Shown here in pieces: positions 33,707-42,313 of a stretch of 64,000 bases of DNA. The translations under genes and the position numbers were made by a program. Source of the stretch: Bradyrhizobium liaoningense. GTDB taxonomy: Bacteria; Pseudomonadota; Alphaproteobacteria; Rhizobiales; Xanthobacteraceae. Position 1 is the first letter of the stretch. Every line of letters starts with the position of its first letter. Where the stretch lies: assembly GCF_018130825.1 (NCBI RefSeq), contig NZ_JAFCJS010000002.1, positions 744,001 through 808,000 of the forward strand, given 5' to 3'. A model generated the notes under the pieces. The model was given only the letters and a program-made list of their open reading frames with translations, was not told the origin of the DNA and ran no database searches.

Positions 33707-35113
33707 CTACGCGGGCGCACGCGCAGGAGGCGCGACGGGCTCAGCTTTCACCGGCTCCGCAGCCTCGTCCTGCGGCAGCGGCGCGAAGCGCTTCCTGAAC
33801 TCGCGGCGCAGGAGCCACAGGCTCATTGCAGCCTGGAGCGTGGTCGCCGCGATCGAGAGATACCAGACGTGCTCGATGCGGAAGCCTGGCCGTGTCGACA
33901 GCCAGATCGCCGGCAGCGAATAGGTGAACACGCGCGTCGCCGAGCTCAGCAGCACCGGCTTGGTGTTGCCGAGGCCCTGGAACATGCTCGAGCAGGTGAA
34001 GATCAGCCCCTGCGCCACCATGTTGAGCGAGATGATCCGCAGGAACAGGAAGGCGATCTCCATCGTCTCCCGATCGTTGGAGAATCCCGCGAGCAGAAGC
34101 TCCGGCTTCAACTGCGCGAGTGCCATGAAGCCGAGCGCCACGATGGTGGTGATCAGCGCCGACTTGACGAAGGTTTCCCGCACGCGCGCGCCGTTGCCGG
34201 CACCGACGTTCTGGCCGGCGATGGGTCCTGCCGCCAGCGCGACCGCGAGCGCCGGCATCTGGATCAGTCCGAGCACGCGCTGCCCGATGCCGAAGCCCGC
34301 CTGCGCCGCCGCGCCGAAATCGCGCAGCACGTAATAGACCACCGCCATGAAGATGAACATCATCGCGAACTCGCCGCCGGCCGGCAGGCCGACATTGAGG
34401 ATGCGTTTCAAGTGGTGCGGTTGCGGACGCCACTGCGCCGGATTGAAGGCGACATAGCGCTCGACCTTGCGGAAATACGCCAGCAGCATCAGCACGCCCG
34501 CGACGACCGCGATCGAGCTCGCCAGCCCCGCGCCGGCGACGCCGAGCGCACGGCCCGTGCCCCAGCCCGAGATCAGCACCGGCGCCAGCGCGATGTTGAT
34601 CGCGACCGCAAGTGTCTGCACCAGCATGACGGGCCGCACGATGCCGGTCGCGCGCAGCGCGGCCCCCATCACTTGCGTCGCGAATTGCAACGCGAGCGCC
34701 GGCATGAACCACAACAGGTAGGTGGTCCCGGCCTCGACCGTGGCCTGGTCCGCGGCGATCGAACGCATATAGAGGCGCGACAACGCGGCGCCCATGCCGA
34801 GGGTCAACAGACCGAACAGCACCGACAGCGCGATCGCCTGGTTGAAGATCAGGTTTGCATCCGGCCGATCCTTGCGTCCGACGGCATGCGCGATCAGCGC
34901 CACCGTGCCGACGCCGAGCACCTGCATCAGGGCGTTGATGAGGAAGCCGGCATTGCCGGCCGCAGCGACGCCCGCAACCGCGGCATCGCCGAGGCCGGAG
35001 ACGAAGTACAGATCGACCAGCTGGCAGATCATGATCGTGATCATGCCGACCATGATCGGCGGTGCCATGGCCAGGATGTGTCTCACGATGGAGCCGTGCG
35101 TCAGGTCTTTCAT
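33707..35113 (-). CDS. MATE-family multidrug efflux transporter
   Basis: A 468-residue protein with twelve predicted membrane segments arranged as two repeated halves, typical of MATE exporters, which extrude cationic drugs using Na+ or H+. The C-terminal tail is Glu/Pro/Ala-rich and probably cytoplasmic. It lies 53 bp downstream of the ABC exporter gene on the same strand and may share its transcript, making a two-exporter unit. Confidence 0.93.
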   Translation of the reverse strand: MKDLTHGSIVRHILAMAPPIMVGMITIMICQLVDLYFVSGLGDAAVAGVAAAGNAGFLINALMQVLGVGTVALIAHAVGRKDRPDANLIFNQAIALSVLFGLLTLGMGAALSRLYMRSIAADQATVEAGTTYLLWFMPALALQFATQVMGAALRATGIVRPVMLVQTLAVAINIALAPVLISGWGTGRALGVAGAGLASSIAVVAGVLMLLAYFRKVERYVAFNPAQWRPQPHHLKRILNVGLPAGGEFAMMFIFMAVVYYVLRDFGAAAQAGFGIGQRVLGLIQMPALAVALAAGPIAGQNVGAGNGARVRETFVKSALITTIVALGFMALAQLKPELLLAGFSNDRETMEIAFLFLRIISLNMVAQGLIFTCSSMFQGLGNTKPVLLSSATRVFTYSLPAIWLSTRPGFRIEHVWYLSIAATTLQAAMSLWLLRREFRKRFAPLPQDEAAEPVKAEPVAPPARAPA

Positions 35114-35166
35114 CTCATTCCATCCTTAGGCCTCGTGACAGCGGGATTCGCCCGCTGCCACACACC

Positions 35167-36966
35167 TCATTCCGCTGCTGCGATCTGTCCGAGCTCCACC
35201 ACCTGGCGCTCGAACAGGCCGCGATAGATGCCCCCCGGCTTGCCCGCGAGCAGAGCATGCGTGCCCTGCTCGACGATCTCGCCGCGGTCGAACACCAGGA
35301 TCCGATCGAGACTCTTCACCGTCGACAGCCGGTGCGCGATCACGATCGAGGTGCGGCCTTTCATCAGCCGTTCCATCGCCTGCTGGATCAGCGCCTCCGA
35401 TTCCGAATCGAGGCTCGACGTCGCCTCGTCCAGGATCAGCACGGGCGCATCCGCCAGGAATGCGCGCGCCAGCGCCACGCGCTGCCGCTCGCCGCCGGAC
35501 AATTTCACGCCGCGCTCGCCGACGAGGGTGCCGTAGCCCTTGGGCAGACGCAGGATGAAGTCGTGCGCATTGGCCAGCCGCGCCGCCTGCTCGATTGCCT
35601 CGAGGCTGGCGCCGGGCCGGCCATAGGCGATGTTCTCGGCGAGCGAGCGGTGAAACAGGATCGGCTCCTGCTGCACGATCGCGATCTGGCTGCGCAGCGA
35701 TTGCTGCGTTGCCAGCGCGATGTCCTGGCCGTCGATCAGCACGCGTCCATCAGTGACGTCGTAGAGCCGCTGCACCAGCTTGACGAAGGTGGTCTTGCCG
35801 GAGCCGGAGCGGCCGACGAGACCGACGCGTTCGCCGGCGCGGATCCTGACCGACAAGCCGTCGTACAGCGGCGCGCGATGACCGCCATAGTGGAACGTGA
35901 CGTCGTCGAACACGATCTCGCCGCTCTCGATCGCGATCTGCCGCGCATTGGCCGCATCCGCAATCCCGATCGGCTCGTCATGGATCGCCACCAGTTCCTC
36001 CATGTCGTTGACCGAGCGCTGGAGGTTGTTGATGTGCATGCCGACGTCGCGCAAATAGGCGTGGATGACGTAATAGCTCGTCAGCACATAGGTGACGTCG
36101 CCCGGCGAAGCGTGCCCGGACATCCACAGCAGCACCGAGCCGCCGATCACGGACGCGCGCAGGCACAGCAGCAGCGACAGCTGCGCCATGGCCGTGTAGT
36201 TGTAGCGGAACCAGGTCCGCCGCACCCGCACGCGCCAGCGGCTGATGACACGGGCGAGCCGCGCATCTTCGCGCAGCTCTGCGCCGAAGGATTTCACCAC
36301 GGCGTTGCATGTCAGTGCGTCCGCCAGCGTGCCGCCGACCTTGGTGTCCCAGGCATTGGAGACGCGCGCGGCCGGCGCGATGTAGCGGGTCGAGAACAGC
36401 ACCGTCATCGCGACATAGACAAGCGCGCCGAGCGCGATCACCGCGCCGAGCGAGGCCCAGTGCACGCCGAGCAGGATCATCGACCCGATCAGCACGACCA
36501 GCGACGGCAGCAGCGCCAGCAGGATGGTGTCGTTGAGCAGATCGAGCGCCCACATGCCGCGCGTGATCTTGCGCACGGTGGAGCCGGCGAAGGAATTGGC
36601 GTGCCAATCGGTCGAGAAGCGCTGCACACGCGTGAAGGCATCCTGCGCGATCTCGGACATGAGCTTCAGCGTGAACGGCACGATCGCCTGCAGCCCTGCA
36701 AGCCGCAGCACCATCGAGGCCGCACCCAACGCCACGATGGCGGCGAACGCGACCAATGCGGCGTGGCGCGCGTCGGCATCCGACGGCCCGCGCGTCAGCG
36801 CATCGACCAGATGGCCCGAGAACACCGGCATGAACAGGTCGGCTGCGGTTGCCCCCAGCAGGCCGGTGACGATGGCGAGCGTCCGCCCCGGCTGCTTCAG
36901 CCAGTGCCTGAACACGAAGGGCAGCACCACGTATATCGCCGCGGGCTTTTTTGACAGAGCGGTCAT
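35167..36966 (-). CDS. ABC exporter, fused permease and ATPase (MsbA/multidrug type)
   Basis: Half-size exporter of 599 residues with a six-helix membrane domain (about 20-320) and an ATPase domain: Walker A GRSGSGKT (from residue 385), signature LSGGE (489-493), Walker B VLILDE (509-514) and the H-loop IAHRLST. It probably homodimerises to export a hydrophobic compound. I chose ATG at 36966 (MTALSKKP). Upstream in-frame starts at 37002 (ATG) and 37014 (TTG) add 12 or 16 residues that overlap hairpins. The long leader upstream looks regulatory. Confidence 0.93.
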   Translation of the reverse strand: MTALSKKPAAIYVVLPFVFRHWLKQPGRTLAIVTGLLGATAADLFMPVFSGHLVDALTRGPSDADARHAALVAFAAIVALGAASMVLRLAGLQAIVPFTLKLMSEIAQDAFTRVQRFSTDWHANSFAGSTVRKITRGMWALDLLNDTILLALLPSLVVLIGSMILLGVHWASLGAVIALGALVYVAMTVLFSTRYIAPAARVSNAWDTKVGGTLADALTCNAVVKSFGAELREDARLARVISRWRVRVRRTWFRYNYTAMAQLSLLLCLRASVIGGSVLLWMSGHASPGDVTYVLTSYYVIHAYLRDVGMHINNLQRSVNDMEELVAIHDEPIGIADAANARQIAIESGEIVFDDVTFHYGGHRAPLYDGLSVRIRAGERVGLVGRSGSGKTTFVKLVQRLYDVTDGRVLIDGQDIALATQQSLRSQIAIVQQEPILFHRSLAENIAYGRPGASLEAIEQAARLANAHDFILRLPKGYGTLVGERGVKLSGGERQRVALARAFLADAPVLILDEATSSLDSESEALIQQAMERLMKGRTSIVIAHRLSTVKSLDRILVFDRGEIVEQGTHALLAGKPGGIYRGLFERQVVELGQIAAAE

Positions 36967-36974
36967 GGCATCAT

Positions 36975-37032
36975 CCGGCCGCTGCGCGCGGGCCGGCTCC
37001 ATCGATGGACGCAAACCGGCCGCAAGGGCCGG
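36975..37032 (-). promoter_or_regulatory. Alternating CCGGCC/GGCCGG segments in the leader of the ABC exporter gene
   Basis: In RNA order on the minus strand, segment a CCGGCC (37032-37027), b GGCCGG (37021-37016), c CCGGCC (36996-36991) and d GGCCGG (36980-36975) precede the ATG at 36966. Pairing a:b with c:d would bury the GGA of the weak ribosome-binding site in d. Pairing b:c would free it. A 12-bp palindrome (TCCATCGATGGA, 36998-37009) lies between b and c. The mechanism is an inference. Confidence 0.45.
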
Positions 37033-37039
37033 GACGGCG

Positions 37040-37207
37040 TCACGTAAGACTGATCTTGACTTGGGAAGCGGAGCGATCGGGACGCCTGGTCGAAACCTTG
37101 GCCCAATCGAAGCTGGCGGAAGAGGCCTCTAACAGGCCGAGTACGTACCGAGCCAGAGCATCATCGAGCGCGGGCGTACGATCTGCGAATGCGACAAAAT
37201 CATGCAA
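37040..37207 (-). CDS. Candidate 55-residue leader ORF (TTG start)
   Basis: A frame with no internal stop encoding 55 residues of ordinary protein-like composition (contains DDALARYVLGLLEA), ending 8 bases before hairpin segment a of the exporter leader. Its TTG start is only one base from the GGGGAGA ribosome-binding site, which is poor spacing. No family recognised. It competes with the ATG frame that starts 4 bases downstream. Confidence 0.35.
   Translation of the reverse strand: MHDFVAFADRTPALDDALARYVLGLLEASSASFDWAKVSTRRPDRSASQVKISLT
37129..37203 (-). CDS. Candidate 24-residue leader peptide (ATG start)
   Basis: ATG at 37203 sits 5 bases after a strong GGGGAGA ribosome-binding site (37215-37209), about 28 bases downstream of a good promoter. 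The peptide begins MILSHSQIV and ends GTYSAC. Its stop codon lies in the loop of a small hairpin (GGCCT 37138-37134 with AGGCC 37128-37124). This position suggests a regulatory upstream ORF for the ABC exporter. Confidence 0.4.
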   Translation of the reverse strand: MILSHSQIVRPRSMMLWLGTYSAC

Positions 37208-37237
37208 ATCTCCCCGGTTCGATTGAATGAGGTGCGC

Positions 37238-37266
37238 TTTATAGATGTGTCGCGGGTGATTTGCAA
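37238..37266 (-). promoter_or_regulatory. Sigma-70-type promoter of the ABC exporter leader
   Basis: TTGCAA (37266-37261) and TATAAA (37243-37238) are separated by exactly 17 bp on the minus strand. Transcription would start near 37231, giving a leader of about 265 bases before the exporter ATG. Confidence 0.65.
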
Positions 37267-37345
37267 CGGTCCCCGCGCGAGATCACGGACGAGTGTTGCA
37301 ATTTGGTGCGCGAGGTCTTGGCGCGCATCGTCGTCCCAACCTCCG

Positions 37346-37460
37346 CCGTCATGCCCCGGCTTGACCGGGGCATCCAGTACCCCGCAGCGGATGTGGTGAG
37401 AGCGAGGTCTCCAACGCCTGCCTCTGGAATACTGGGTCGCCCGGTCAAGCCGGGCGACGA
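37346..37460. repeat. Palindromic intergenic repeat
   Basis: GTCATGCCCCGGCTTGACCG at one end and CGGTCAAGCCGGGCGACG at the other form long imperfect arms. CCAGTA and TACTGG form an inner pair. It fills most of the gap between the exporter promoter and the emrB-like gene end. A shorter hairpin of similar style is at 51338-51362. Confidence 0.8.
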
Positions 37461-37476
37461 CACCTGTTGTGGAGCG

Positions 37477-39060
37477 TCAATGCGCGTCGCCACCGCCGGT
37501 CATTGCGGCCGGCTTGTTCAGCAGCGTGACCAGCAGGCTGAGGCCGAGATAGAACACCGTCAGCACGAAGAAGGCATCGCCAAAGCTCATCACCACGGCC
37601 TGGCGGTGCACGATCTGGCTGAGCTGCTTCATCGCCATCAGCGTGGAATCGCCGAGCCCCTGGAATTTCTGCTGGAGCATGGTCAGCGTTTCGGTCGCGG
37701 TGGCATTGCCCCAGGTCACGCGCTCCTGCAGACGCGTGATGTGCAAATCAGTGCGGTCGTTGAGCACGGTGTTGATGACGGCGAGGCCCACCGCGCCGCC
37801 GAGATTGCGCATCAAATTGAACAGGCCGCTCGCGTTCTTCACGCGGTCGGGCGCCAGCGTGCCGAGCGCGATGTTGTTGGTCGGCACCATCGCGAACATC
37901 ATGCCGATGCCGCGCAGGATCTGCGGCACCAGCAGCTCGTAGAAATCGTAGTCGCGGGTGATCCAGGTCATCTGGTAGGAGCCGATCGCGAACACGATGA
38001 GGCCGAACGCGATCATGTAGCGCATGTCGATCTTCACCATGAGCCGGCCGACCAGCGGCGCGACCAGGAACATGGTGATGCCGGAGACGAACATGGTCTC
38101 GCCGATCATCAGCGCGCTGTAGCCACGCACCTCGGCGAGATAGCGCGGATAGATGTAGGTCAGGCCGTAGAGGCCGATGCCGATGCAGAACTGCAGCAGG
38201 CAGCCGATCGCGAAATTGCGGTTGGAGAAGGTGCGCAGATTGACGATAGGCTCGGCCGCCGTGAACACGCGCCAGAAGAAGGCGATCGCGGAGACCGCGC
38301 AGATCCAGGCGCAGATCGCCACGGAGGTGTCCTGCATCCATTCATGCTGCGGGCCTTCCTCCAGCACATATTCCAGCGTGCCGAGGAAGCCGGCCATGAA
38401 CAACAGGCCCCACCAGTCGAAGCGGTCAAGCAGTTCGAAATGCGGCTCGTCGAAATCGACCAGCGCCAGCACGCCGACGGTGATGCCGATGCCCGGCACG
38501 ACGTTGATGAAGAACAGCCAGTTCCACGACATCAGATCGGTGATGTAGCCGCCGACGGTCGGTCCGATGGTCGGCGCCAGCGTCGCGACGAGACCGATGA
38601 TCGGGCCGACGATGTGGAATTTCGAGCGCGGGAACACGGTGTAGGCGGAGGCGAACACCGTCGGGATCATGCCGGCGCCGAGAAAACCCTGCAGCGCGCG
38701 CCAGAGGATCATCTCCTCGATCGTGGTGGCAAAGCCGCAGAGCAGGCTTGATGCCGTGAAGCCCGCCGCCGAGATCGCGAACAGCAGCCGTGTGCCGAAA
38801 GCGCGCGACAGGAAGCCTGATAGCGGGATCGCAATCACCTCGGCAATCAGATAGGCGGTCTGGACCCAGGCGACTTCGCTGGAGCTTGCCGACAATCCGG
38901 CCTGGATCTCACTGAGGGATGCCGAGACGATCTGGATGTCCAGGATCGACATGAACATCCCGAACACCATGATGATGAAGGCGAACAGCCGCTTCGGCGC
39001 GATGCGCTCCGAAGCGGGGTTCGCCGTCATGGCGGGTGAAGCGGTGGTGGCGGTGGCCAT
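37477..39060 (-). CDS. emrB: DHA2-family MFS multidrug transporter, EmrB-like
   Basis: Proton-driven drug exporter of 527 residues with about fourteen membrane segments. Family signatures are visible, such as DIQIVSASLSEI in the first helix and GPTVGGYITD in helix five. It lies 29 bp after the HlyD-type adaptor gene. Together they would form an EmrAB-type tripartite pump with a TolC-like outer-membrane channel encoded elsewhere. Confidence 0.94.
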   Translation of the reverse strand: MATATTASPAMTANPASERIAPKRLFAFIIMVFGMFMSILDIQIVSASLSEIQAGLSASSSEVAWVQTAYLIAEVIAIPLSGFLSRAFGTRLLFAISAAGFTASSLLCGFATTIEEMILWRALQGFLGAGMIPTVFASAYTVFPRSKFHIVGPIIGLVATLAPTIGPTVGGYITDLMSWNWLFFINVVPGIGITVGVLALVDFDEPHFELLDRFDWWGLLFMAGFLGTLEYVLEEGPQHEWMQDTSVAICAWICAVSAIAFFWRVFTAAEPIVNLRTFSNRNFAIGCLLQFCIGIGLYGLTYIYPRYLAEVRGYSALMIGETMFVSGITMFLVAPLVGRLMVKIDMRYMIAFGLIVFAIGSYQMTWITRDYDFYELLVPQILRGIGMMFAMVPTNNIALGTLAPDRVKNASGLFNLMRNLGGAVGLAVINTVLNDRTDLHITRLQERVTWGNATATETLTMLQQKFQGLGDSTLMAMKQLSQIVHRQAVVMSFGDAFFVLTVFYLGLSLLVTLLNKPAAMTGGGDAH

Positions 39061-39089
39061 GGTCTGACCTCGCAGCGCTCAGCTTGCGG

Positions 39090-40397
39090 CTACTGCGGAT
39101 GGATCGCGGTGGGATCGTCGAGATCGCCCTCGCTGTCGGCGTCGGCGGCGCCCTTGTTGGTGTCGACGGTCGCGTAGACCGACATGCCGGCGCGGAGCAG
39201 GTTCTGCTTTGCGACCGACTTCGGCACGCGGATGCGGACCGGCACGCGCTGCACGATCTTGGTGAAGTTGCCGGTGGCGTTGTCGGGCGGCAGCAGCGTG
39301 AACACCGAGCCCGCGCCCGCCGCGATGCTGTCGACCACGCCGGAGAACTTGCGCATGCCGTAGGCGTCGACCTTGATCGTCACCGGCTGGCCGGGACGAA
39401 TGCGCTTGAGCTGCGTCTCCTTGAAGTTGGCGTCGATATAGACGTCATCGAGCGGCACGACGTTGCCGAGCCTCTGGCCGACCGCGACGAAGTCGCCGGC
39501 GTTGACCAGGCGGTTGGAGAACGTGCCATCGACCGGCGCGCGCACCGCGGTGAAGGCGAGATCGCGCTCGGCCTTGGCGAGCGAGGTCTTGAGCTCGGCG
39601 AGCTGCGCCTGCGCTTCGGCCTGCTGCGCCTTGGCGACGTCCACATTGCTGACCGCGACGTCATAGGCGGCCTGCGCGGCCTTGACGGCGGCGGCGCCCT
39701 GGTCGCGTCCGGCTTCCGAGCTCTCGAAGGTGGCGCGCGAGGCAAAGCCCTTGCTGCTCAGCGCCTGCTGGCGCTCATAGTCGAGATCCGCGCGCTTGAG
39801 GCCCGCTTCCGCGGAGACGAGCTGCGCCTTGGCCTGCGCGACCTGGCTGTCGAGGGCTGCGACCTGGCGGCCGATGCGATCGATGGTCGCCTGCTGGGTC
39901 GCGATCTTCGTCGCCGCGGCATCGACGGCGATCTTGTAGTCGCCGTCGTCGATGCGGAGGATGACGTCGCCGGCGCGCACCGTCGTGTTGTCGCCGGCGA
40001 GGATCGAGGAGATGTGGCCGGACACGCGAGCGCCGAGCATGGTGTTGTTGGCGCGGACATAGGCGTCGTCGGTGGAGATGTAGAAGCGGCCGACCAGCGT
40101 GTAATAGCCGGCATAGCTCGCAGCCGCGAGCGCCAGCACGAGACCGACGCCCATCAGGACGAATTTGCGCTTGCCGGATTTCGGCGCGCCGGCAGCGGGG
40201 GCGTCCGGCGCTGCGGCCGGCTTGTCGGTCACGGGCTTCTCCGGCGCCTCGCTGCGGCGCTTGGTTTCCTCGGCCACGTGGGAGCGCAACTGGTCGGCAA
40301 GGGCCGCGGGCGTCTCGGCCGCAGCTTCATCGTTCGCCGACGTCTCCACCGTTTCCTGGCGAATGACGCGCGCAGCCTGGTCTCTCGATACGGCCAT
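39090..40397 (-). CDS. emrA: HlyD-family membrane fusion protein, EmrA-like
   Basis: Periplasmic adaptor of 435 residues. It has a cytoplasmic Ala/Glu-rich tail, one membrane helix (about 79-97), a biotinyl-lipoyl-like segment, a coiled-coil hairpin rich in Ala and Gln (about 170-275) and a beta-barrel domain. The start at 40397 has an excellent ribosome-binding site (GGGGAGG). The gene is divergent from tetR with a palindromic operator between, so the pump is probably repressed by that TetR protein. Confidence 0.94.
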   Translation of the reverse strand: MAVSRDQAARVIRQETVETSANDEAAAETPAALADQLRSHVAEETKRRSEAPEKPVTDKPAAAPDAPAAGAPKSGKRKFVLMGVGLVLALAAASYAGYYTLVGRFYISTDDAYVRANNTMLGARVSGHISSILAGDNTTVRAGDVILRIDDGDYKIAVDAAATKIATQQATIDRIGRQVAALDSQVAQAKAQLVSAEAGLKRADLDYERQQALSSKGFASRATFESSEAGRDQGAAAVKAAQAAYDVAVSNVDVAKAQQAEAQAQLAELKTSLAKAERDLAFTAVRAPVDGTFSNRLVNAGDFVAVGQRLGNVVPLDDVYIDANFKETQLKRIRPGQPVTIKVDAYGMRKFSGVVDSIAAGAGSVFTLLPPDNATGNFTKIVQRVPVRIRVPKSVAKQNLLRAGMSVYATVDTNKGAADADSEGDLDDPTAIHPQ

Positions 40398-40470
40398 AAC
40401 GGCCTCCCCAAAAAAGCACGACCAAGGACGACCGTCCTGCAGCCGGTTCCTTTCGCTCATATCAGATATC

Positions 40471-40493
40471 ATTGACCGAACGGTTCGGTCAAT
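40471..40493. promoter_or_regulatory. Perfect 23-bp palindrome, likely TetR operator
   Basis: The arms ATTGACCGAAC and GTTCGGTCAAT are exact complements around one central G. It lies between the divergent emrA-like and tetR starts in a locally AT-rich stretch. A TTGACC within the left arm could be a -35 box, so a bound repressor would block transcription. Confidence 0.85.
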
Positions 40494-40591
40494 ATACATA
40501 TTATCTCGGGTCGGGACCCTACTGGCCCGAATCTTTATTTGCGTTTCATAGTTCGGTACCTCGTCCAGAAACCTTCCGAGACCCTGAACCA

Positions 40592-41227
40592 ATGGTTGTA
40601 GCTGCCAGCGAACGTCTCCACGTCATCCAGGACGAGGACAGCTCCAAGCGCCGCCAGATCCTCGACGGCGCCCGCAAGGTGTTCATGGATCTCGGGTTCG
40701 ACGGCGCCAGCATGGGCGAGATCGCGCGTGCCGCGCAGGTCTCCAAGGGCACGCTCTACGTCTACTTCGCCGACAAATGCGCGCTGTTCGAAGCCATCCT
40801 CGAGCAGGAGGCGCTCCAGCACGGCCAGGTCGTGTTCAATTTCGATCCGGTGCGCGATGCCGAGACCACGCTGAAGGATTTCGGCCGGGCCTACATCCAC
40901 CTGCTGTGCCGGCCCGGCGGCGGATCAGCGATCCGCACCGTGATGGCGATCGCCGAGCGCATGCCCGATGTCGGCCGCCGCTACTATGCGCGGGTGCTGG
41001 ACAAGACCATCAACCGCCTCTCCGATTATCTCAAAACCCATGTCGCCTCCGGCGATCTCAGGATCGACGATTGCGACCTTGCGGCCTCGCAGTTCATGGA
41101 ACTGTGCAAGGCTTCGCTGTTCCTGCCCTTCGTCTTCCAGGCCGCGCCCGCGCCGTCGGAAGAGCGCATGACCGAGGTGGTCGACAGCGCGACGCGGATG
41201 TTCCTGGCGGCCTATCAAGCGAAATAG
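40592..41227 (+). CDS. TetR/AcrR-family transcriptional regulator
   Basis: A 211-residue repressor with an N-terminal TetR helix-turn-helix (RRQILDGARKVFMDLGFDG, then MGEIARAAQVSKGTLYVYF) and a helical ligand domain with a C-terminal TetR_C-like region. I chose ATG at 40592; a longer frame from 40472 would run through the operator. It probably represses the divergent EmrAB-type pump and itself, releasing on binding a pump substrate. Confidence 0.92.
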   Translation: MVVAASERLHVIQDEDSSKRRQILDGARKVFMDLGFDGASMGEIARAAQVSKGTLYVYFADKCALFEAILEQEALQHGQVVFNFDPVRDAETTLKDFGRAYIHLLCRPGGGSAIRTVMAIAERMPDVGRRYYARVLDKTINRLSDYLKTHVASGDLRIDDCDLAASQFMELCKASLFLPFVFQAAPAPSEERMTEVVDSATRMFLAAYQAK

Positions 41228-41281
41228 CAGCGAGCGGCCGACGCGTTGCGCAGGCCGCTTCCGCGGCATTATATTTGCGGC

Positions 41282-41623
41282 ATGTCCCGTGATCTTCGCC
41301 CGCCTGTCGATATCCTCCATTACGAGATCGTCCAGGAACAGGCCTCGGCGCTTGGTCGGATGGGCCGCACGCTCGAACAGGCACTGGCGCGTTTGCGCGA
41401 GTTCGACACCGCTCACGCCGCCACGGGGACACCGGCCTCGATGCAGCCGGCGCGGCGCAAGCTGGTGATGGAAGCCGGCCAGGCGCTCTGGATGTTCGTG
41501 GTGCAACGTGAGGCGACCGGCCTGCGCGACAGCCGCCATATCATGCGCACCTACAACGTCCCGGCCGAGGTGCAGCGCTGCATGGGGCTGGCTCCTGCGC
41601 CGTCGAAGCCGGCTGCGACGTAA
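41282..41623 (+). CDS. DUF6665-like small protein
   Basis: A 113-residue soluble protein containing ILHYEIVQEQASALGRMGRT, which I associate with the DUF6665 family of alphaproteobacteria. No catalytic motif or signal peptide is visible and the function is unknown. It follows tetR by 54 bp on the same strand, a gap holding an AGCGGCC/GGCCGCT inverted pair, so cotranscription is possible but unproven. Confidence 0.7.
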   Translation: MSRDLRPPVDILHYEIVQEQASALGRMGRTLEQALARLREFDTAHAATGTPASMQPARRKLVMEAGQALWMFVVQREATGLRDSRHIMRTYNVPAEVQRCMGLAPAPSKPAAT

Positions 41624-41629
41624 CTCTCG

Positions 41630-42211
41630 CTACGCCCCGATCTCTTCCATCCTGCGCCAGCCGTGCAAGATCTGCCGCCCCTCGCGTGCGAACGCGAAGA
41701 CGTGCCCGCCGCCGGCGGGCTGATCGTAGGCGCGATCGATGGGATGGCCGGCATAGTGGCAGAACAGCAGCGTGCCGACCGCGCCGTGGCCGACGAAAAG
41801 AACGTCGCCGGGACGGTCGCGCGCCAGCACCGTTTCCGCCTCGCGCACGATGCGCGCCTGCGCATCCACGGCGCGCTCCCAGCCGCGGACGCTGAGATGA
41901 GGCTCCGCGAAGAACTGGTCGGCGACCGTCTCGAACTCGGCCGGCTTCAGGAAGCCGGTCGCCGAGCGGTCGTTCTCATGCATGGCTTCTCGGGTCTCGA
42001 TCATGAGGCCGAGCCGGCCGGCGATGATCTCCGCGGTCTCGATCGCCTTGCGTTCGCCGCTCGCGACGATCTGCGTGATGCTTGCGAGCGAGCTTGCATT
42101 CGCCAAAGCTTCGGTGCGCGCACGCCCGATCGGACTGAGGCCCCATTGCGGCACGGGCACATCAGGCCGGATCTGCACCTGCGGGTGAGTGAGATAGCGG
42201 ACGATGGGCAT
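41630..42211 (-). CDS. Histidine phosphatase-superfamily protein with altered RHG motif
   Basis: A 193-residue protein of phosphoglycerate-mutase fold. The usual N-terminal LxRHGE is replaced by VRYLTHPQ, which keeps the His (His9) but not the following Gly. The second catalytic segment VLFVGHGAVGTLL is intact, as are GLSPIGRART and SGERKAIETAEII. It may be active on an unusual substrate or serve as a binder. The start at 42211 follows a palindromic repeat. Confidence 0.8.
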   Translation of the reverse strand: MPIVRYLTHPQVQIRPDVPVPQWGLSPIGRARTEALANASSLASITQIVASGERKAIETAEIIAGRLGLMIETREAMHENDRSATGFLKPAEFETVADQFFAEPHLSVRGWERAVDAQARIVREAETVLARDRPGDVLFVGHGAVGTLLFCHYAGHPIDRAYDQPAGGGHVFAFAREGRQILHGWRRMEEIGA

Positions 42212-42227
42212 TTCGATTGACGCAACC

Positions 42228-42295
42228 GTAGCCCGCATGAGCGCAGCGATATGCGGGAAGCCTGTCCCGGATATCGCTGCGCTCACCCGGGCTAC
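42228..42295. repeat. Palindromic repeat, GTAGCCCG family
   Basis: The arms at 42228-42252 and 42271-42295 (GTAGCCCGCATGAGCGCAGC and its near-complement) are 25 bp with two mismatches. It is related to the element at 15702-15789. Confidence 0.8.
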
Positions 42296-42313
42296 AAGAG
42301 AAGCTGCCTCCGG

